Below, in pieces: positions 18,713-27,578 of a stretch of 64,000 bases of DNA. The notes beneath the pieces are model-generated. The model saw only the letters and a program-made list of their open reading frames with translations, was not told the origin of the DNA and did no database searches. Positions within the stretch are counted from its first letter, which is position 1. Each line of letters opens with the position of its first letter. Origin of the DNA: Photobacterium obscurum (GTDB taxonomy: Bacteria > Pseudomonadota > Gammaproteobacteria > Enterobacterales > Vibrionaceae). The translations under genes and the position numbers were made by a program. The stretch lies in the NCBI RefSeq assembly GCF_026191635.1, contig NZ_JAKRRW010000006.1, positions 124,001 to 188,000 of the forward strand, in the 5' to 3' direction.

Positions 18713-19093
18713 TATTTGTTACCTGTGTAGGGTTTGAATTCATTGTCTTGAAAGCGGCAAAGAACAACTAGCGAGCTTTTTGATGTAGGTGCTGGGGGAT
18801 GTTTGTGCTGAAAGGCAAACTGTGAATTGCATCATGGTCTATCCGCGGCGGCGGGTAAGGGGTACGTGTCGAGCTAACATGCTCTAATAAAAGATAATTA
18901 GTGAACTAAGATTTCTCTATTGTCGGGTGCCACTTAGATCACATTTCTTCTCTGACCACAAAATCCCCCTATAACTTCAGCTAAATCTCTACGAAGTTTG
19001 AGCTGGTAAAACATCCTAGACTGATTCTCAACCTATTCACCAACAAGAAAACTGGTGGATATACAGAGAATTGAAAAAAAGACTGAGGTCAAG
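18713..19093. promoter_or_regulatory. Divergent promoter region with CRP-like site
   Basis: This 381-base gap separates the divergent GPH transporter and GH3 genes. A strong CRP-like element at 18925-18946 matches the consensus closely in its right half (TAGATCACATTT). No LacI-type GCGCTTTC palindrome is present, so this unit is probably not under the LacI protein. The AraC-GH39 protein is a likely regulator, but I could not define its site. Confidence 0.55.
18925..18946. promoter_or_regulatory. CRP-like binding site
   Basis: GGGTGCCACTTAGATCACATTT has the spacing of a CRP site, with TGCCA in place of TGTGA on the left and a perfect TCACA on the right. It is about 150 bases upstream of the GH3 start and 215 from the GPH start. 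Confidence 0.55.
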
Positions 19094-20782
19094 ATGATAG
19101 ATTTAACGGCAAAACCTTTTTATTTAAACCATGACGATATTGCCTGGGTGGAGGAAACGCTTAATGCAATGACGCTGGAAGAGAAAGTCGGCCACCTGTT
19201 CTGTCCGATTGGTTTAAGTGCCGAGCAGGCTGATTTACAGGCGCTATTGGATGAGTTTAAACCGGCAGGGATCATGTTCCGCCCGGGCGATGCCAAAGAA
19301 GTTCAGCTGGTCCATCAGTACCTGCAGCAAAACAGTAAGGTACCGATGCTGATCGCAGCCAACCTAGAAAGCGGCGGCAACGGTGCGGTGGCCGAGGGAA
19401 CCGAGTTTGGCTCGCAAATGCAGGTAGGTGCAACAGCGGATCCGGAAATGGCTGCAAAGCTGGGGGCTGTGGTTGCGGAAGAAGGTCGTGCGGCAGGCTG
19501 TAACTGGGCTTTTGCGCCGGTTATTGACCTTGATTACAACTTCCATAATCCGATTACCAATACCCGTACTTACGGCAGTGACCCTGAGCTGGTCGGGGCA
19601 ATGGGCAAAGCTTATGTCGAAGCCGTTCAGGCACGAGGCATGGCGACATCAATCAAACACTTTCCGGGTGACGGTGTTGATTATCGTGACCAACATCTGG
19701 TGCTTTCAGTCAATACGATGAAGCCGCAGCAGTGGGATGAAACATTTGGTCAGGTTTATCAGCAATCGATTGATGCTGGGGCACTGACCGTCATGGCGGG
19801 GCACATTGCACTGCCGGAGTACTCTAAGGTGCTGAACCCTGAACTGAGCGATCATGAGATCATGCCTGCGTCACTGGCACCTGAGCTGCTTAACGACCTG
19901 CTTCGGGACAAACTCAACTTCAACGGTATGATTGTCAGTGATGCAACGTCGATGGTGGGCTTTACCGTCATGATGAAGCGTGAACAGGCGGTACCATTAA
20001 CAATTGCCGCGGGTTGTGATCTGTTTTTGTTCAACAAAGATTTGAAAGAAGACTTTGGCTACATGCTAAAGGGTATTGAAACGGGCTTGCTGAGTATGGC
20101 GCGTGTCGATGAAGCCATCATCCGTACGCTTGCGACAAAAGCTGCATTGGGGCTGCATAAACGTGATCTGGCGGCTGAGCTTGATCTGTCGCTGATCGGT
20201 TGTGATGCGCACAAACAGATGGCGATTGAATGTGCGGACAAAGCGGTGACTCTGGTCAAAAACAACCAGGATATTCTACCGTTGTCACTGGATCAGCATA
20301 GCCGGGTGCTTCTGATTGGCTTGGGCGATGAAGCCGATATGTTTGGTCATCAGACTGGCACTGTTGAAAAGTTCCAGAACCAGCTTGAGGCAGAAGGGTT
20401 CAAGGTTACCTTATACGATACTTCGCAATTTACGATGCGAGATATGATGCAGCCTGTTGAAGAGTTTGTCGCTGATTATGACGTGGTTGTCTATGCCGCT
20501 CAGTTCAAGACAGCGAGTAACAAAACGACTCTGCGGATCAACTGGGCTCGTCCGATGGGCATTGATGCGCCGTGGTTCAGCCAAGAAATTCCAACTGTCT
20601 TTATTTCGTTTGGCAATCCATACCACTTGATGGATGTCCCTCGTGTGCCGACATACATCAATGCCTATACTGCTAACGATATCACTATTGAAGCGGTCGT
20701 GAATAAGCTTATGGGGCGTTCGGAGTTTAAGGGGCAGAGTCCTGTCGATGCTTTCGTTGGGCAGTGGGATACCCACCTTTAA
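19094..20782 (+). CDS. GH3 enzyme of NagZ type, possibly a glycoside phosphorylase
   Basis: A 562-aa cytoplasmic GH3 protein, unlike the two exported GH3s in this window. The ATG at 19094 follows GAGG by five bases; GTG 19055 is less supported. It carries the NagZ-like signature KHFPGDG-x4-DQH at residues 188-201, so the acid/base is probably His201 paired with Asp199, and the nucleophile is Asp283 in IVSDATS. A GH3 C-domain (about 380-562) follows. In NagZ proteins the motif is usually KHFPGHG-x4-D(S/T)H. His as acid/base has been linked to phosphorolysis in Nag3 of Cellulomonas fimi, whereas other NagZ proteins hydrolyse. Beta-phosphoglucomutase is encoded 40 bases downstream, which supports a sugar-1-phosphate product. 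Confidence 0.9.
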   Translation: MIDLTAKPFYLNHDDIAWVEETLNAMTLEEKVGHLFCPIGLSAEQADLQALLDEFKPAGIMFRPGDAKEVQLVHQYLQQNSKVPMLIAANLESGGNGAVAEGTEFGSQMQVGATADPEMAAKLGAVVAEEGRAAGCNWAFAPVIDLDYNFHNPITNTRTYGSDPELVGAMGKAYVEAVQARGMATSIKHFPGDGVDYRDQHLVLSVNTMKPQQWDETFGQVYQQSIDAGALTVMAGHIALPEYSKVLNPELSDHEIMPASLAPELLNDLLRDKLNFNGMIVSDATSMVGFTVMMKREQAVPLTIAAGCDLFLFNKDLKEDFGYMLKGIETGLLSMARVDEAIIRTLATKAALGLHKRDLAAELDLSLIGCDAHKQMAIECADKAVTLVKNNQDILPLSLDQHSRVLLIGLGDEADMFGHQTGTVEKFQNQLEAEGFKVTLYDTSQFTMRDMMQPVEEFVADYDVVVYAAQFKTASNKTTLRINWARPMGIDAPWFSQEIPTVFISFGNPYHLMDVPRVPTYINAYTANDITIEAVVNKLMGRSEFKGQSPVDAFVGQWDTHL

Positions 20783-20822
20783 ATTTAACGTGGTAAATAA
20801 ACAGCATTAGCGGTAAAAGCGT

Positions 20823-21473
20823 ATGACAGAGACAATTAAAGGTGTGATCTTCGACCTCGATGGTGTGTTGGTTGATACAGCCTGCTTGCATTATAAAGCC
20901 TGGAAAAAGATGGCTGATAAACTCAATATTCCGTTTAGTGAAAAAGATAATGAAAAACTAAAAGGAGTGAGCAGAAAAGATTCATTAGATATTATATTGA
21001 ATCATAGTGGCAGGAACTTCAGTGAAACTGAAAAGCACCAGTTACTACTGGATAAAAATAATGACTATTTGAAATTAGTTAATCAACTGAATGAAAATGA
21101 CGTACTGGGTGGTGTTGTAAAATTAATTGAGGAGTTGAAATACAAAGGAATAAGAATTTCTCTGGGCTCGGCGAGTAAAAATGCCCGTCTGATATTAGAA
21201 CTCACTGGCTTATATCATTATTTTGATTATATCGTAGATGGCAATATGGTTGTCAAAGCTAAACCTGCGCCGGATGTCTTTCTGACAGGTGCCGAGCTGC
21301 TAGGTCTGTCACCATCAGAATGCTTGGTCTTTGAAGATGCGCAATCTGGTGTTCAGGCGGCCTTGACTGCTGGTATGAAGGTTGTTGGTGTCGGCGAGCA
21401 AGCTTTATTACACCAGGCGACAGCTGTAGTACCTGACCTGATAGGGTTTAATATCGAAGATTATATAAAGTAA
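20823..21473 (+). CDS. pgmB: Beta-phosphoglucomutase
   Basis: A 216-aa HAD-superfamily enzyme that converts beta-D-glucose 1-phosphate to glucose 6-phosphate through a phospho-aspartate. Visible motifs are FDLDGVLVDT (nucleophile Asp11, acid/base Asp13), the cap residues H23 and AWK, LKGVSRKDSL, SASKN, KPAPDVF and FEDAQSG. These match the Lactococcus enzyme closely, including the substrate-specific cap loop. The gene follows the GH3 gene by 40 bases and is almost certainly co-transcribed. No GH65 or other classical beta-glucose-1-phosphate-forming phosphorylase is in the window, so the GH3 is the best local source of substrate. Confidence 0.93.
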   Translation: MTETIKGVIFDLDGVLVDTACLHYKAWKKMADKLNIPFSEKDNEKLKGVSRKDSLDIILNHSGRNFSETEKHQLLLDKNNDYLKLVNQLNENDVLGGVVKLIEELKYKGIRISLGSASKNARLILELTGLYHYFDYIVDGNMVVKAKPAPDVFLTGAELLGLSPSECLVFEDAQSGVQAALTAGMKVVGVGEQALLHQATAVVPDLIGFNIEDYIK

Positions 21474-21632
21474 GTAACATCAAATAAAAATATAAATAGC
21501 CAGAGTAGAACGATATAAATCTGGCGTGTAGATAACCTCACAAAAATAGCAATAGTAATTTAAGGCACCCGTTTTTATGCGTGAGTGTATTTCTACTGTT
21601 ATGGCTGTGAATATATTTTCTAAGGAATGAAA

Positions 21633-22943
21633 ATGAATCTTACCTCTACCTTTAAATGTGTCAGGTTAGCTTGTCTGACAGGTTTAATTATTTCTCCAGT
21701 TGCTCAGGCAAATGGATTATTTGAAAATAATGAACTTTCATTATCGACCCGAAATATCGCGATGTACCTGGATGAAGATACATCGAACGATGAAAATCAG
21801 TTTGCCTGGGCACAGGGCGTTGCGATTGATTATAAGTCGGGATATTTGGCTGATTTTATTGGCTTTGATGCAACCTATTCTGGTGCGATTAAATTGGGTG
21901 CTAACGATAACTTTCAGGGCCGTGACTTAGTACGTGATAATAATGGTAAAGCAGAAGGTTTTAATAAAGTCAGTCAGATCTATGCGAAGGTTAAATTGGG
22001 TGACGATGAGTTGTACGCAAATGCTTATGGTGGCTGGAAGGAGCTATACAAAACTGGTTCGCTGACTGTTTCACATGGTCGTGCTGTCGTCGCCTCATAC
22101 CAGGGTATTAGTGGTGAAGTCGGCTATAAGGGGCTACGTCTGCGCGGTGTATATACCGATCGCTTTTCAGACCGAGACTCGCCGACAAAAGTGCGTTTCA
22201 AGACTCTTTCAGGCAAACAAATTGACAATATCATTACCGGTGATCTCAGTTATAGCTGGGGTAAAAAGAACGTTGTAAATCTGTTCAGTGGCGAAAGTAA
22301 AGATTACCTGCGACGAAGCGGCCTTGAGTTTAAATGGCTGACTCCCGTTTCTGAAACCTCGAAGATAGGACTGAGTGGATATTTCTATCAAAATGACGGT
22401 TTGGATAACTGGGAAGGAATGGCGTTTGACGATAAGGCCAGCCACTACAACCTAAACCTGGATTACATGGTCGGTTCATGGGCCCTGACAGGCAGTTATG
22501 CCTATACCGAGGCTGAGCTTGAGAATGGCCTGGGTATGTTCTTCTGGGATATGGGAAAAAATACTGATGGTAATTTTAACAGTAAGGCGGATGGAACCGG
22601 CACCGACTTTAACAAAGACGGCGAAACCATGATTGCATTCCAGGCTATGTACAATATGGCTAATGCTGGTGTACCCGGTTTGATGGTTGGTGCTCGTGCG
22701 ACTTACGGTTTTGGTATGGAGTTTCAGGGCGCAGATATAGATGAAGCGGAACTGAACCTTCTGATGATGTATCAATTTCAGGGCAAAGCACTCAAGGGTC
22801 TTAGCGTGATGGCCGGTATTGGTCCGGGATACTCTTATGTCGCGGATCGCGCAAGGAATCCTGTTGTTGAAAACGGTGACTGGGAAAAACGTTCTATTCT
22901 CGGCGGCGTGTTCGTAATCGATTATAAATTTGATTTGCTTTAA
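21633..22943 (+). CDS. OprD-family outer membrane porin
   Basis: A 436-aa substrate-specific porin. I prefer ATG 21633, seven bases after AAGG, over ATG 21627, which is too close. The signal peptide is cleaved after VAQA near residue 26. The mature part shows OprD-family features: the DATYSGAIKLG region, alternating beta-strands, and a C-terminus in YKFDLL. OprD porins pass small acidic or sugar solutes, including chitooligosaccharides in Vibrio relatives. It is followed after 25 bases by the exported SurE gene and preceded by beta-phosphoglucomutase, so it is likely part of the same sugar-uptake unit. The solute is unknown. Confidence 0.88.
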   Translation: MNLTSTFKCVRLACLTGLIISPVAQANGLFENNELSLSTRNIAMYLDEDTSNDENQFAWAQGVAIDYKSGYLADFIGFDATYSGAIKLGANDNFQGRDLVRDNNGKAEGFNKVSQIYAKVKLGDDELYANAYGGWKELYKTGSLTVSHGRAVVASYQGISGEVGYKGLRLRGVYTDRFSDRDSPTKVRFKTLSGKQIDNIITGDLSYSWGKKNVVNLFSGESKDYLRRSGLEFKWLTPVSETSKIGLSGYFYQNDGLDNWEGMAFDDKASHYNLNLDYMVGSWALTGSYAYTEAELENGLGMFFWDMGKNTDGNFNSKADGTGTDFNKDGETMIAFQAMYNMANAGVPGLMVGARATYGFGMEFQGADIDEAELNLLMMYQFQGKALKGLSVMAGIGPGYSYVADRARNPVVENGDWEKRSILGGVFVIDYKFDLL

Positions 22944-22968
22944 GCCTCTTTGACGTAAGGATATGAAG

Positions 22969-23871
22969 ATGAAAACGACATTGAAAACGGTTGCTGCACT
23001 GGTTTCCGGTGCTCTGTTAACTTTACCAACACTGGTTCAGGCGGAAACAGCTAACGCTGCAGATAAGCTGCGTATTCTGCTTGTCAGTGATGACGGTTGC
23101 CGTAGTGAGGGCTCTCAGGAATTGTTTAAAGCCCTAACCAAGCAAGGCTATGATGTTTGGCTGTCAGGCCCTGAAAATAATCAAAGCGGCAAGGGCACTG
23201 CGGTTACCTTCAAACCGGGCAAAGAGCTAAAGTACGAAAAAATCGGTGAGAAGGCTTACTGTTTTGCCGGTACTCCCGTAGATTCAGTGCTATTTGGCCT
23301 TACCGGGCTGATGGCAGAGCAAAAACCGGATCTGGTGATTTCAGGTGTCAATGACGGACCAAATGTCGGGGTCAACCAGTTTAACTCTGGCACCGTTTCG
23401 GCAGCCGCCCGTGCTGTACGCCACGGTGTGCCAGCTATTGCAGTCAGCATGGGATTTCGGATTGAAGAAGCCAAAACAGGTTTTCCGAGTTCAATGGAAT
23501 ATATTCCAGCCGGGGTTGAACATACGCTGGCTGTAGTCAACAAACTTAATAGTAATAAAAAGGTTGGTCAGCCTTTGCTACCAAGCGGTACAGGGCTGAG
23601 TATCAATTATCCGCCGTATCCCAAAAGTGAGATTAAGGGTATCAAATATATCGAGAATGAAGTCCAGCCCGATTACAACTATACCTTCAAGCTGGTAGAT
23701 GATGAGACCACGGTGCAAGAGCTTAACTTTAAGCCTTTCCTTGCTGCCAGCGATCCGGCAGTCACCACAGATACAACGGAACTCATGCGCAAATACATCA
23801 CCTATACCGTATTTAACGCACATTGGAATGAGCCTGAAGCCGTGGAATCGTACCAAGCGTTATTAAATTAA
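22969..23871 (+). CDS. Exported SurE-like nucleotidase/phosphatase
   Basis: A 300-aa SurE-family protein with an N-terminal signal peptide (cleavage near VQA-E, residue 25). The ATG at 22969 is eight bases from TAAGG; ATG 22963 is too close. Metal-binding motifs are intact: VSDDG, NNQSGKG and SGVNDGPN, followed by NSGTVSAA. Classical SurE is a cytoplasmic 5'/3'-nucleotidase of about 250 aa; here export is clear and the protein is longer. It probably removes phosphate in the periplasm, perhaps from nucleotides or sugar phosphates, before or after passage through the OprD porin encoded just upstream. Confidence 0.9.
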   Translation: MKTTLKTVAALVSGALLTLPTLVQAETANAADKLRILLVSDDGCRSEGSQELFKALTKQGYDVWLSGPENNQSGKGTAVTFKPGKELKYEKIGEKAYCFAGTPVDSVLFGLTGLMAEQKPDLVISGVNDGPNVGVNQFNSGTVSAAARAVRHGVPAIAVSMGFRIEEAKTGFPSSMEYIPAGVEHTLAVVNKLNSNKKVGQPLLPSGTGLSINYPPYPKSEIKGIKYIENEVQPDYNYTFKLVDDETTVQELNFKPFLAASDPAVTTDTTELMRKYITYTVFNAHWNEPEAVESYQALLN

Positions 23872-23881
23872 ACTTATAGAG

Positions 23882-23915
23882 AAAGCTCATCATGAGGTTT
23901 TATGATGGGCTTTTT
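23882..23915 (+). terminator. Terminator after SurE gene
   Basis: AAGCTCATCAT (23883-23893) pairs with ATGATGGGCTT (23902-23912) with one G-T pair and leads into TTTTT. It ends the OprD-SurE unit. Confidence 0.85.
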
Positions 23916-24268
23916 ATCTTTAAAGCAGAGGCCAAGCTGTTTCTTTCTTTTCTATTCTCAGGCTGGTGGCTCATTTCGCGCTGAACCCATTGCTATCTTA
24001 TGTCGTAAAAAATCCCACTTTCGTATGTTCAGCGGTTAGGCGGTGCTCACCTGGCAAAAATCAGCTATCCTGCTGCTACTTATGATTTGTATAAGTATTT
24101 ATTGTGAGAATGCTTCAATAATTAGGATGATATTCGTGAATGATATCAGTTGCAGTGCTCTAATTTAGAGTAAAAGCACAACTGACACGGATGTATCTGC
24201 ATTTACTCTCTTCGCCCTTTCTGGTGCGGGGAAACTCCTTCACAATAACAAACTATAAGTAGATGATA
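23916..24268. promoter_or_regulatory. Upstream region of the GDSL lipase gene
   Basis: About 350 bases with no gene that I can support. It must contain the promoter of the lipase gene, but no clear -35/-10 pair, operator or CRP site stands out. Confidence 0.35.
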
Positions 24269-25516
24269 ATGAAAAAAAACATTTTGCTACTCTCTATGCT
24301 GCTGCCATTTGCTGCTCAAGCGTCAGATAGTCTTCCCATTACTCCTGAGGCCATCACTGCTGCACAAGTCAGCAGCGTTCAGTCATCAGAAACCTACACT
24401 TATGTTCGGTGTTGGTATCGTCCAGCCACTACCCATGATGATTCGGCGACAACATGGGAATGGGCATTAAATGAAGATGGCAGCTATTACACAATTCCTG
24501 GCTACTGGTATTCTTCCGTTTCATTTAAAAACATGTTCTATACCAGCGAGTCTCAGGACAATATCAAGCAACGTTGTGATGAAACCTTGGGTGTCACTCA
24601 CGATACTGCCGATATTACATACTTTGCGTCCGATTACCGTGTCTCATATAACCATTCTATCTGGACTAACGACAATGCCTTTCAGCCATCAGCGATCAAT
24701 AAGATGGTCGTGTTTGGTGACAGCCTGTCAGACACGGGCAATATGTTTAATGGATCTCAGTGGATTTTCCCTAACAGCAACTCTTGGTTCCTCGGACACT
24801 TCACGAACGGATTTGTCTGGACGGAATACATAGCGCAAAACAAGGATATCCCTCTTTATAACTGGGCTGTAGGTGGTGCGGCAGGTACCAACAAGTATGT
24901 TGCCCTGACGGGAGTTTATGATCAGGTTACTTCTTATCTGACCTATATGAAGATGGCCAAAAACTACCGCCCGGAAAATACTCTGTTCACCTTAGAGTTT
25001 GGTTTGAACGACTTTATGAACTATGACCGTGAAGTGCCGGAGGTTAAGGCTGACTTTAGCGCTGCGATGATCCGCCTCACTGATGCCGGTGCGAAAAACA
25101 TCCTGTTATTTACTCTACCTGATGCAACCAAAGCGCCTCAGTTTAAGTATTCAACCCAGGAAGAAGCGTTGAAGGTTCGCCAGAAGATCGTCGAATTTAA
25201 CCAATATATCGCGGAACAAGCCAAGTACTATCAGGACAAAGGCATTAACGTGCAATTGTACGATGCCTATTCTTTGTTTGAGCAAATGACGAGCAACCCA
25301 CAGGAGCACGGCTTCCAGAATGCCTCAGAGCCTTGTTTGGATATCAACCGTAGCTCGGCGCTGGATTACCTGTACAGCCATAGCCTGACAAACGAGTGTG
25401 CCTATTATGGATCTGATTCCTATGTCTTCTGGGGAGTGACTCACCCGACAACGGCAACCCATAAATATATTGCCGACAACATTATTGAAACGGTACTCAA
25501 GAAGTTTACCTTCTAA
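24269..25516 (+). CDS. tlh: TLH-type GDSL lipase / lecithinase
   Basis: A 415-aa secreted phospholipase/lysophospholipase of the Vibrio thermolabile-haemolysin family. The signal peptide (MKKNILLLSMLLPFAAQA) starts at ATG 24269; ATG 24263 would add two residues and no start has a strong ribosome site. An N-terminal domain with TYVRCWYR is followed by the GDSL/SGNH domain: Ser152 in FGDSLSDTGN, the NWAVGGAAGT block, LEFGLNDF, and GVTHPTTATH with the catalytic Asp/His region. It would hydrolyse membrane phospholipids outside the cell. It stands alone between terminators, so it is not part of the glycan unit. Confidence 0.93.
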   Translation: MKKNILLLSMLLPFAAQASDSLPITPEAITAAQVSSVQSSETYTYVRCWYRPATTHDDSATTWEWALNEDGSYYTIPGYWYSSVSFKNMFYTSESQDNIKQRCDETLGVTHDTADITYFASDYRVSYNHSIWTNDNAFQPSAINKMVVFGDSLSDTGNMFNGSQWIFPNSNSWFLGHFTNGFVWTEYIAQNKDIPLYNWAVGGAAGTNKYVALTGVYDQVTSYLTYMKMAKNYRPENTLFTLEFGLNDFMNYDREVPEVKADFSAAMIRLTDAGAKNILLFTLPDATKAPQFKYSTQEEALKVRQKIVEFNQYIAEQAKYYQDKGINVQLYDAYSLFEQMTSNPQEHGFQNASEPCLDINRSSALDYLYSHSLTNECAYYGSDSYVFWGVTHPTTATHKYIADNIIETVLKKFTF

Positions 25517-25541
25517 GAAAACCAAGCCACTCGAATAAAAG

Positions 25542-25568
25542 CCTCAGCCTTTGTGCTGAGGTTTTTTT
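25542..25568 (+). terminator. Rho-independent terminator after GDSL lipase
   Basis: CCTCAGC (25542-25548) pairs with GCTGAGG (25555-25561) and is followed by seven T residues. Confidence 0.93.
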
Positions 25569-25835
25569 ATTAATGATAAGATGGAAATCCTCAAACACAC
25601 ACAAAAAAGCGTTGTTTTCCGTTTTCAGTACGTTCACCAAACACCAGTAATATTTCCTGTATCTATCTTCGGTTCAGCTCCCATATTTACCATTTGATTT
25701 AGGATATCTCTGCCAAATCAACATTTATTGGCTAGTGTTAATTGAAATATATGGAACAAAAGCATGATGTTACGCATCACTTGTAATCATGACTGACTAT
25801 TAATGAACTTACAGGGTATTTAGGGTGACTTGATT
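25569..25835. promoter_or_regulatory. Upstream region of gltS
   Basis: AT-rich stretch between the lipase terminator and gltS. It presumably carries the gltS promoter, but I see no site I can name. Confidence 0.35.
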
Positions 25836-27065
25836 ATGGAAATGGATTGGGCCAGTGGGACTTTGAACATCGGGTCTTTTTTTGCGGTAACGATAGGTAT
25901 TTTAGTGCTTTTTGTCGGTCGTCGTTTGAATAGTATGTTCTCGCCTTTGCGGGAGTTCAGCATTCCTGAGCCGGTGACGGGGGGAATTTTATTTTCGGTT
26001 CTGATCGCATTGGTGTACGTCATTACAGGTATTGAAATTGAATTCGATCTGATGGCGCGGGATGTGCTGCTGGTGTATTTCTTTACCACCATCGGGATTA
26101 ATGCCAGCCTCAAAGATCTGCTAAAAGGCGGTGTTCCTCTGATCATACTGCTGGTGATCACCATTGGTTATATGATTATCCAGAACTTTACCGGGATCAG
26201 TGTCGCTGCAATGTTTGACTTGGAATCTGCAGTCGGTATGTTGGGTGGTAGTGTCTCGTTGATCGGTGGACACGGTACTGCAATAGCGTGGGCACCACGT
26301 ATCTCGGAAGGCTACGGTATTACCAATGCGATGGAAATTGGTATCGCCAGTGCCACCTTTGGCCTGATCCTGGCAAGCTTGATGGGCGGGCCGATCGCAA
26401 AGTTTCTGATCACTCGCTATGATCTTAAGCCGGAAAAGAAAGAAGAATTGGATATCGGTGTTGCCGATGAATCACAAGCTGAGGCAATCACCGGCTTTGA
26501 TTTTCTCGATGCCATTTTTGCTATTCATATCTGCGCAATTCTGGGTTTTATCCTGAACGAGGCGATTGAAGAGGCTGGTTTGCAGTTGCCTTTGTTTGTT
26601 ACCTGCTTGTTTGCGGGCATAGTGATGACCAACCTGATTCCGAGCTCCTTCCCGCGGATTTCAGGCACCAAATGGCCATCTCGCAAGCCTGCTGTTGCTT
26701 TAATTGCCGATGTGTCACTGGGAACTTTTTTGGCAATGTCGCTGATGAGTATGCAGCTCTGGACGCTGGTGGATCTTGCCGGTCCAATTTTTGCCATTCT
26801 GGGTGCACAGTTTATCGTGGCAGTGTTGGTTAATCTCCTTATTGTATTTCCAGCTATGGGCAAGAACTATGATGCCGCGGTGGTGTGTTCGGGCTTTGGC
26901 GGGATCTCTCTGGGCTCGACACCAACGGCAATGGCTAACATGTCTGCGGTATCGCAGCGTTATGGTAACTCGCATCAGGCGTTTATTATCGTGCCACTGG
27001 TTTGCGCTTTCTTTATCGACTTGGCCAATGCGCTGATCATTCCATACTTTTTGGCTAATTTTTAG
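25836..27065 (+). CDS. gltS: Sodium/glutamate symporter GltS
   Basis: A 409-aa inner-membrane Na+-coupled glutamate importer, the usual length for the family, with about ten or more hydrophobic segments. The ATG at 25836 follows AGGGTGA by seven bases. Family motifs include GGHGTAIAWAP in the first half and GFGGISLGSTPTAMANM in the second, reflecting the two inverted halves of GltS. It has its own terminator and no clear functional tie to the PTS genes downstream. Confidence 0.93.
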   Translation: MEMDWASGTLNIGSFFAVTIGILVLFVGRRLNSMFSPLREFSIPEPVTGGILFSVLIALVYVITGIEIEFDLMARDVLLVYFFTTIGINASLKDLLKGGVPLIILLVITIGYMIIQNFTGISVAAMFDLESAVGMLGGSVSLIGGHGTAIAWAPRISEGYGITNAMEIGIASATFGLILASLMGGPIAKFLITRYDLKPEKKEELDIGVADESQAEAITGFDFLDAIFAIHICAILGFILNEAIEEAGLQLPLFVTCLFAGIVMTNLIPSSFPRISGTKWPSRKPAVALIADVSLGTFLAMSLMSMQLWTLVDLAGPIFAILGAQFIVAVLVNLLIVFPAMGKNYDAAVVCSGFGGISLGSTPTAMANMSAVSQRYGNSHQAFIIVPLVCAFFIDLANALIIPYFLANF

Positions 27066-27113
27066 CGCCGGGCTTAACTGGGCACGATAAGTTAAACGCA
27101 ACTTACATCATCG

Positions 27114-27137
27114 ACGGCTCCTTGGAGAGCCGTTTTT
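27114..27137 (+). terminator. Terminator after gltS
   Basis: ACGGCTC (27114-27120) pairs with GAGCCGT (27127-27133) and continues into TTTTT. Confidence 0.9.
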
Positions 27138-27265
27138 GCTCGGGGGAGGGAGGTTCATGATAACGTCCTGTAACTTAATTAAGATCAGTTTTGCCGCCCT
27201 CATTGCTTGACTATCTCCACCGGATCGAGACAATCAACCTAAACACCGTTATCTATAGAGAATTT

Positions 27266-27568
27266 ATGAGAATTGTTGCGGTTACTGCCTGCCCGACTGG
27301 GATTGCCCATACTTACATGGCGGCGGCAGAGCTAAAAAAAGCGGCGCAACCATTGGGTATCCAGATCATTGTTGAAACTCAGGGTGCGATGGGGATAGAA
27401 AACCAGTTGAGCTTTCAGGACATTGGCAGAGCCGATGTAGTGTTGATTGCCTCGGATATCGAAATTGAACACCGCGCCCGTTTTACCGGTAGTAAGATCC
27501 ATTGCGTCACCATAGAAGAAGTGCTGACCGATCCTGCTAGCGTGTTGCGCCGTTGCCAAGAACTTTGA
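27266..27568 (+). CDS. PTS fructose-family EIIB protein
   Basis: A stand-alone 100-aa IIB of the fructose/mannitol class. The ATG at 27266 starts MRIVAVTACPTGIAHT, with the phosphorylated cysteine at residue 9; upstream ATG 27191 would add a non-homologous tail. It is very similar to the other lone IIB in this window (60647-60961), sharing TACPTGIAHTYMAA and VETQGAMGIEN. The next gene encodes a IIA domain protein, but no IIC permease gene is adjacent, so it must either donate phosphate to a IIC encoded elsewhere or serve regulation. Confidence 0.92.
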   Translation: MRIVAVTACPTGIAHTYMAAAELKKAAQPLGIQIIVETQGAMGIENQLSFQDIGRADVVLIASDIEIEHRARFTGSKIHCVTIEEVLTDPASVLRRCQEL

Positions 27569-27578
27569 TGCTAGCGCT

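Noticed and set aside
21499-21525. GCCAGA/TCTGGC hairpin between beta-phosphoglucomutase and oprD genes
   Set aside because: Six-base stem, long loop and no T-tract; transcription probably continues or restarts, but this does not decide it.
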